DNA of 44,360 nt from Phycisphaerales bacterium (lineage in GTDB: Bacteria > Planctomycetota > Phycisphaerae > Phycisphaerales > SM1A02), in assembly GCA_022446885.1 (NCBI GenBank), contig JAKVBU010000024.1, positions 11,468 through 55,827 of the forward strand. Direction: 5' to 3'. Position 1 is the stretch's first letter; each line of letters begins with the position of its first letter. Under the pieces are notes generated by a model, which saw only the letters and a list, made by a program, of their open reading frames with translations, did no database searches and had not been told where the DNA came from. This document shows positions 41,201-44,360 of the stretch, one piece after another. The position numbers and the translations under genes are program-made.

Positions 41201-42309
41201 GTAAGACGCTCATTCCATCCAGCCGAGGTGCGTACGAGGTGCACGTGGCGCCCGGATTGCTGCAGAGCGCCGGGGAGATGTGCGGCCAGTTGCTCAAGAC
41301 GCGACGCGTGCTGGTTGTGGCTGACGATGAAGTGACCGCCACGCACGCCCGCACAGTTGTGGAGGGGCTGCAAGCGTCCGGACTCACGGTTTCGATGGTC
41401 TCTATCCGGGCAGCAGAGATTCGCAAGACCATCGAGGTTGTGGCTCAGATCTGGTCTCACGCCATGTCGGCGGGGATCGAGCGATCGGATGCACTGGTGG
41501 TGGTCGGAGGGGGCCTCGTTGGCGACGTCGGCGGCTTCGCAGCGGCTTCGTGGCTGCGAGGGGTTGATGTAGTGCAGATTCCCACCACGCTGCTGGCGAT
41601 GGTCGATGCTTCAGTTGGCGGCAAGACAGCTGTCAATGTGCCGCTGCCCGATTCCGTCGGTGGTGGGTTGGGCAAGAACATGGCTGGCGCCTTCTGGCCA
41701 CCCCGCCTGGTGCTGGCTGATCCAGAGACGCTCCAGACGCTGCCCAGCCGGCACATCAGTTGTGGGCTGGCGGAGGCCGTCAAGCATGGTTTGCTGGCGG
41801 ATCCAGATCTGCTCGACCTGATCGAGCGCATGGGGCCCGCTCTGGTCAAGGGTTCATTGGATGGAGCCGAGACGATCATCAGTCGGGCCGTCTCTATCAA
41901 GGCCGACATCGTGGCCCGTGATGAGCTCGAATCCGGCCAAAGGGCCTTGCTCAACCTCGGGCATACCTTCGCCCATGCCATCGAGGGGCGGCCGGCACTG
42001 GGGCTGCATCATGGAGAAGCTGTCGCCATCGGGCTCATGGCGGCGGGCGCCCTCGGGGTGCAGTTGGAGACGATGGCGTCTGATGCGCTGGATCGACTGA
42101 GATCGCTGCTGGCGTCGCTCTCCCTGCCGGTCATCTTGCCTGGTCCGTGCCCCGCGGACCAACTGCTTGAACGGATGCGATTCGACAAAAAGATGGACCA
42201 AGGCACGATGCGTCTCATCGTGCCCCAAGCCCCATGCGGCGCCTGTATTCGAACAGATGTGTCCGACGCGCAGGTGCTCGAAGCCTGGCGGAGCGTTGGG
42301 GCTTCTTGA
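41197..42309 (+). CDS. aroB: 3-dehydroquinate synthase
   Basis: A 370-residue NAD- and Zn-dependent enzyme of the shikimate pathway. VVVGGGLVGDVGGFAAASWLRGV is the NAD-binding glycine-rich segment; PTTLLAMVDASVGGKTAVN is the classic signature. Metal ligands are seen in LAEAVKHGLL (Glu), LNLGHTFAHAIE (His) and GLHHGEAVAIG (His). Length is normal. GTG 41197 overlaps the preceding stop. It supplies the pathway that ends in chorismate, the pabB substrate. Confidence 0.97.
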   Translation: MSKTLIPSSRGAYEVHVAPGLLQSAGEMCGQLLKTRRVLVVADDEVTATHARTVVEGLQASGLTVSMVSIRAAEIRKTIEVVAQIWSHAMSAGIERSDALVVVGGGLVGDVGGFAAASWLRGVDVVQIPTTLLAMVDASVGGKTAVNVPLPDSVGGGLGKNMAGAFWPPRLVLADPETLQTLPSRHISCGLAEAVKHGLLADPDLLDLIERMGPALVKGSLDGAETIISRAVSIKADIVARDELESGQRALLNLGHTFAHAIEGRPALGLHHGEAVAIGLMAAGALGVQLETMASDALDRLRSLLASLSLPVILPGPCPADQLLERMRFDKKMDQGTMRLIVPQAPCGACIRTDVSDAQVLEAWRSVGAS

Positions 42310-42389
42310 TCACTTGAATTCTGGGGCCATCACCCAAGAGAGACCGATAGTCTCTTCAGACTCACCGGGCAAGGAGGCCCGCCGGCGCC

Positions 42390-43655
42390 GTGCGCATCAT
42401 TGCATTGGTCAATCAGAAGGGCGGTTGTGGCAAGACCACGACCGCCATCAATCTTGCGGCAGTCGCTGCTGCTTCTGGCAAGAGAACGCTGTTGGTGGAC
42501 ATGGACCCTCAGGGGCACTGTGCCGCGGGCCTTGGCATCCCCGAGGACCGCGTCGAGGGTGGCACGACCGCCATTTTGCTGGGGGAGTACGTAGACCGTG
42601 AGACCATCTTCTGGGACATCAGTCCAACGCTCAAGGTGCTGCCCAGCACCGTGCTGCTCTCCTCAGTTGAGGCTGGAGCGGCAGGCCCTCGATCGGATCG
42701 CCGTCTCGGAGAGTTCTTGCAGAGTGTTCGGGACCAATTCGATCTGTGCCTGATCGACTGCCCACCATCGCTGGGATTGCTGACCATGGCGGCGCTCCAG
42801 GCCGCTCAGGAAGCGCTCATACCGGTCGAGACGGGCTACTTCTCCCTCAAAGGGGCGCAGCGGCAGTGGGACACCATCGAGGCGGTCGTGCGTCGATTGG
42901 GGCGGTCGCTCCAGCGGTGGGTGCTGCCGACCATCCACGACACCCAGTCACGCATCTCCGGGCGAATCCTCGAGACGCTGCGGAGGCAGTTCACCGGCCG
43001 GGTGTCTCCCGTTGTCGTACACGAGCACGAGGCACTTCGAGAGTCTGCCAGCCTCGGTCTACCGGTCTGTGAACTCGAACCTGAGGGATCGGCTCAAGAG
43101 GACTTCGCCCGCCTGCTTGCATGGCTGGAGACAACCACGCCGGATCCCATTGAGCCCACGTCGCGTAACGGCTCACGTGCTGCGGAGATCCTCGGGCGTT
43201 TGCGAGATCGTCCGGCGCCGCAGCCTGAGTACACCGATCAGACCGATCTGTCTCAAACCCAGGAGCCGGTGTCGAGCCCAGTCCCTCAGCCGCTCACAGG
43301 GCCTCAGCCGCTCACAGTGCAGGACACGCCACGAGCCGAGGCAGGAACAACTGCGCTTGCCTCTTGCGGCGTGCAGATTTCAACGAGCGGCGTCCACTTT
43401 CGGCAGCCGGGCCGCCCTGGGCAGTCCATGGCCATTCGAGGTGACTTCAATGGATGGTCGGCCATCGCAACGCCGATGCGCTGGGATGCCCAGAGCGGGC
43501 TGTTCCAGGCGCTGGTGGCGCTGGAGCCGGGTACCTATCGATACCAGGTGGTGATCGACGGTATGCCCGGCGCTGATCCATTCAATGACGAAGGCGCTGA
43601 GGCCGTCGGGGGTGGGGCCGCAAGCGTGCTCCAGATCGATCACGGGCAGCCATGA
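42390..43655 (+). CDS. ParA-family ATPase fused to a glycogen-binding-like domain
   Basis: A 421-residue protein. Residues 1-250 form a ParA/Soj ATPase with deviant Walker A KGGCGKTT (signature Lys10, catalytic Lys15), Walker A' VDMDPQGH and Walker B LIDCPPSLG. A Pro/Gln/Thr linker (about 255-325) contains an 18-base direct repeat coding PQPLTG. Residues ~326-416 match the CBM48/AMPK-beta early-set fold: MAIRGDFNGWS, YRYQVVIDGMPGADPFN. ParA proteins usually position DNA or cell structures; the added domain may bind polysaccharide or another protein. The start is GTG 42390 after AAGGAGG. ATGA couples it to the next gene. A small hairpin lies at 42339-42355 in the leader. Confidence 0.85.
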   Translation: MRIIALVNQKGGCGKTTTAINLAAVAAASGKRTLLVDMDPQGHCAAGLGIPEDRVEGGTTAILLGEYVDRETIFWDISPTLKVLPSTVLLSSVEAGAAGPRSDRRLGEFLQSVRDQFDLCLIDCPPSLGLLTMAALQAAQEALIPVETGYFSLKGAQRQWDTIEAVVRRLGRSLQRWVLPTIHDTQSRISGRILETLRRQFTGRVSPVVVHEHEALRESASLGLPVCELEPEGSAQEDFARLLAWLETTTPDPIEPTSRNGSRAAEILGRLRDRPAPQPEYTDQTDLSQTQEPVSSPVPQPLTGPQPLTVQDTPRAEAGTTALASCGVQISTSGVHFRQPGRPGQSMAIRGDFNGWSAIATPMRWDAQSGLFQALVALEPGTYRYQVVIDGMPGADPFNDEGAEAVGGGAASVLQIDHGQP

Positions 43656-44360
43656 GCCGGGTTCGGCGGGACATTGAGGCGATGGCGGATCTCCTGTTGG
43701 GGCCCGCCGGCGTGTCGATGCCCGATCAGGTCTCGGTGTTGATTGACGGCAATCTTCCCTCGCGTGGAGACGGATGGCGGTCCGCTGCTGCACGGCTGCT
43801 GGCCCAGCGTGCACCGGCCTCCTTTCTGCAGGCGCGATTTGGGTCGCTCGATGCGCTTCATCTGGGCGAGTCACAACCGCAGGGAACCGCGTTGGCGCAG
43901 TTGTTTGAGTCGGCGCCTCAGGGGCACCACTGGATCGTGTCCATGGGGTCGGCACTTGATCCCTCGACGCTGCAGGGTGTGGACGAGGTCGTGTTGCTTA
44001 CAGGCGTCGATGAAGCCGCCATTGTTGCGGCATACGCCTTGCTCAAACAGATCGTGTGCGACTGTCCGGGCCCGATGCCGGTTGTTCGGCTGGTGCTTGC
44101 AGGCGCAGACTCGCTCGAAGCGGGCGACCGATTCGTGCGAACCGCTCGCGCTCGACTTGGGGTTGAGCCCATCGTGGCCGGATGTCTGCCTGAACCTGAC
44201 CGTGTCCACCATGCATGGCAACGACTCGACCTGCCCGACGGGGGCATTGGCGCCGTGTTGACCACGCTGGTCGCGGCTGCCGGTTCACGAACAGGCGCGG
44301 CCCACGTGAGTGCTCATGTGCCGCCGCCACCTGTTCAGGCCAGTGCACCTGCGCCGCCGC
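43652..44360 (+). CDS. ParA/FlhG-like protein lacking Walker A, partial
   Basis: The frame is open for 236 codons and leaves the window. It starts MSRVRRDIEAMADLLLGPAG and reads VSVLIDGNLPSRGDGWRSAAARLL, HHWIVSMGSALDPSTLQGVDEVVLLTGVDEAAIVAAYALLKQI. The last stretch resembles the region of MinD/FlhG after Walker B, where aa-tyr-x-x-x-K is typical, but no GKGG/Walker A loop exists before it. The visible end is Pro/Ala-rich. It overlaps the ParA-CBM gene by ATGA, so the two probably form a pair, with this one as a non-hydrolysing partner. The true length is unknown. Confidence 0.75.
   Translation, partial: MSRVRRDIEAMADLLLGPAGVSMPDQVSVLIDGNLPSRGDGWRSAAARLLAQRAPASFLQARFGSLDALHLGESQPQGTALAQLFESAPQGHHWIVSMGSALDPSTLQGVDEVVLLTGVDEAAIVAAYALLKQIVCDCPGPMPVVRLVLAGADSLEAGDRFVRTARARLGVEPIVAGCLPEPDRVHHAWQRLDLPDGGIGAVLTTLVAAAGSRTGAAHVSAHVPPPPVQASAPAPP

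Overview
The window is a dense, high-GC bacterial chromosome segment with housekeeping and envelope genes. My best guess is a planctomycete of the Phycisphaerae type. This is inference: it rests on the mix of a Bacteroidetes/Planctomycetes-style long PurF paralogue, a PagL-like outer-membrane protein, a DUF58-transglutaminase cluster, a split-off atpC, and a MutL/DUF6754 membrane operon. There are no phage genes, insertion sequences, CRISPR arrays or rRNA genes. The first ~180 bases are clearly AT-richer (about 40% G+C by hand count) and carry no gene.

Layout. 1-460: AT-rich non-coding DNA, a 14-bp tandem repeat and tRNA-Ala(CGC). 519-4240 (+): ZIP-type metal transporter and ileS. 4312-11308 (-): a MetRS-beta/CsaA-like tRNA-binding protein, a PpiD/SurA-like membrane foldase, rpsD, a PurF-like amidotransferase, a small hypothetical and ahcY, the last behind a promoter overlapped by a 26-bp palindrome. 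11457-16405 (+): a solitary short atpC, scpB, then DUF58, TgpA-like transglutaminase and a methyltransferase, all start-stop coupled. 16540-21896: PilZ protein, pabB (-), ppdK, HIT protein (-). 21935-24000: nadC, a C-terminally short birA and a decayed nucleotidyltransferase.

24024-32347 (+) is the most unusual part: eight tightly packed genes encoding a PH-like two-TM protein, a small conserved soluble protein, a MutL/GlmL-family ASKHA ATPase, a barrel-sandwich/KOW protein, a fibronectin III-DUF6754 membrane protein and three further membrane proteins. No glutamate-mutase catalytic subunits are present. The set looks like one uncharacterised ATPase-plus-membrane complex.

32390-39054 (+) is the type II fatty-acid synthesis cluster: rpmF-plsX-fabH-fabD-(lipoprotein)-fabG-acpP-fabF. 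It starts behind a near-consensus sigma-70 promoter. Here fabG has no ATG/GTG/TTG start before its NADP-binding motif and appears to use AUC. 39083-40449 (-) holds a PagL-like lipid A deacylase and a nucleoside-phosphorylase-like protein. 40492-44360 (+) holds tRNA-Glu(UUC), a one-TM protein, aroB, a ParA ATPase fused to a glycogen-binding-like (CBM48/AMPK) domain, and a coupled ParA-like partner without Walker A that runs off the window.
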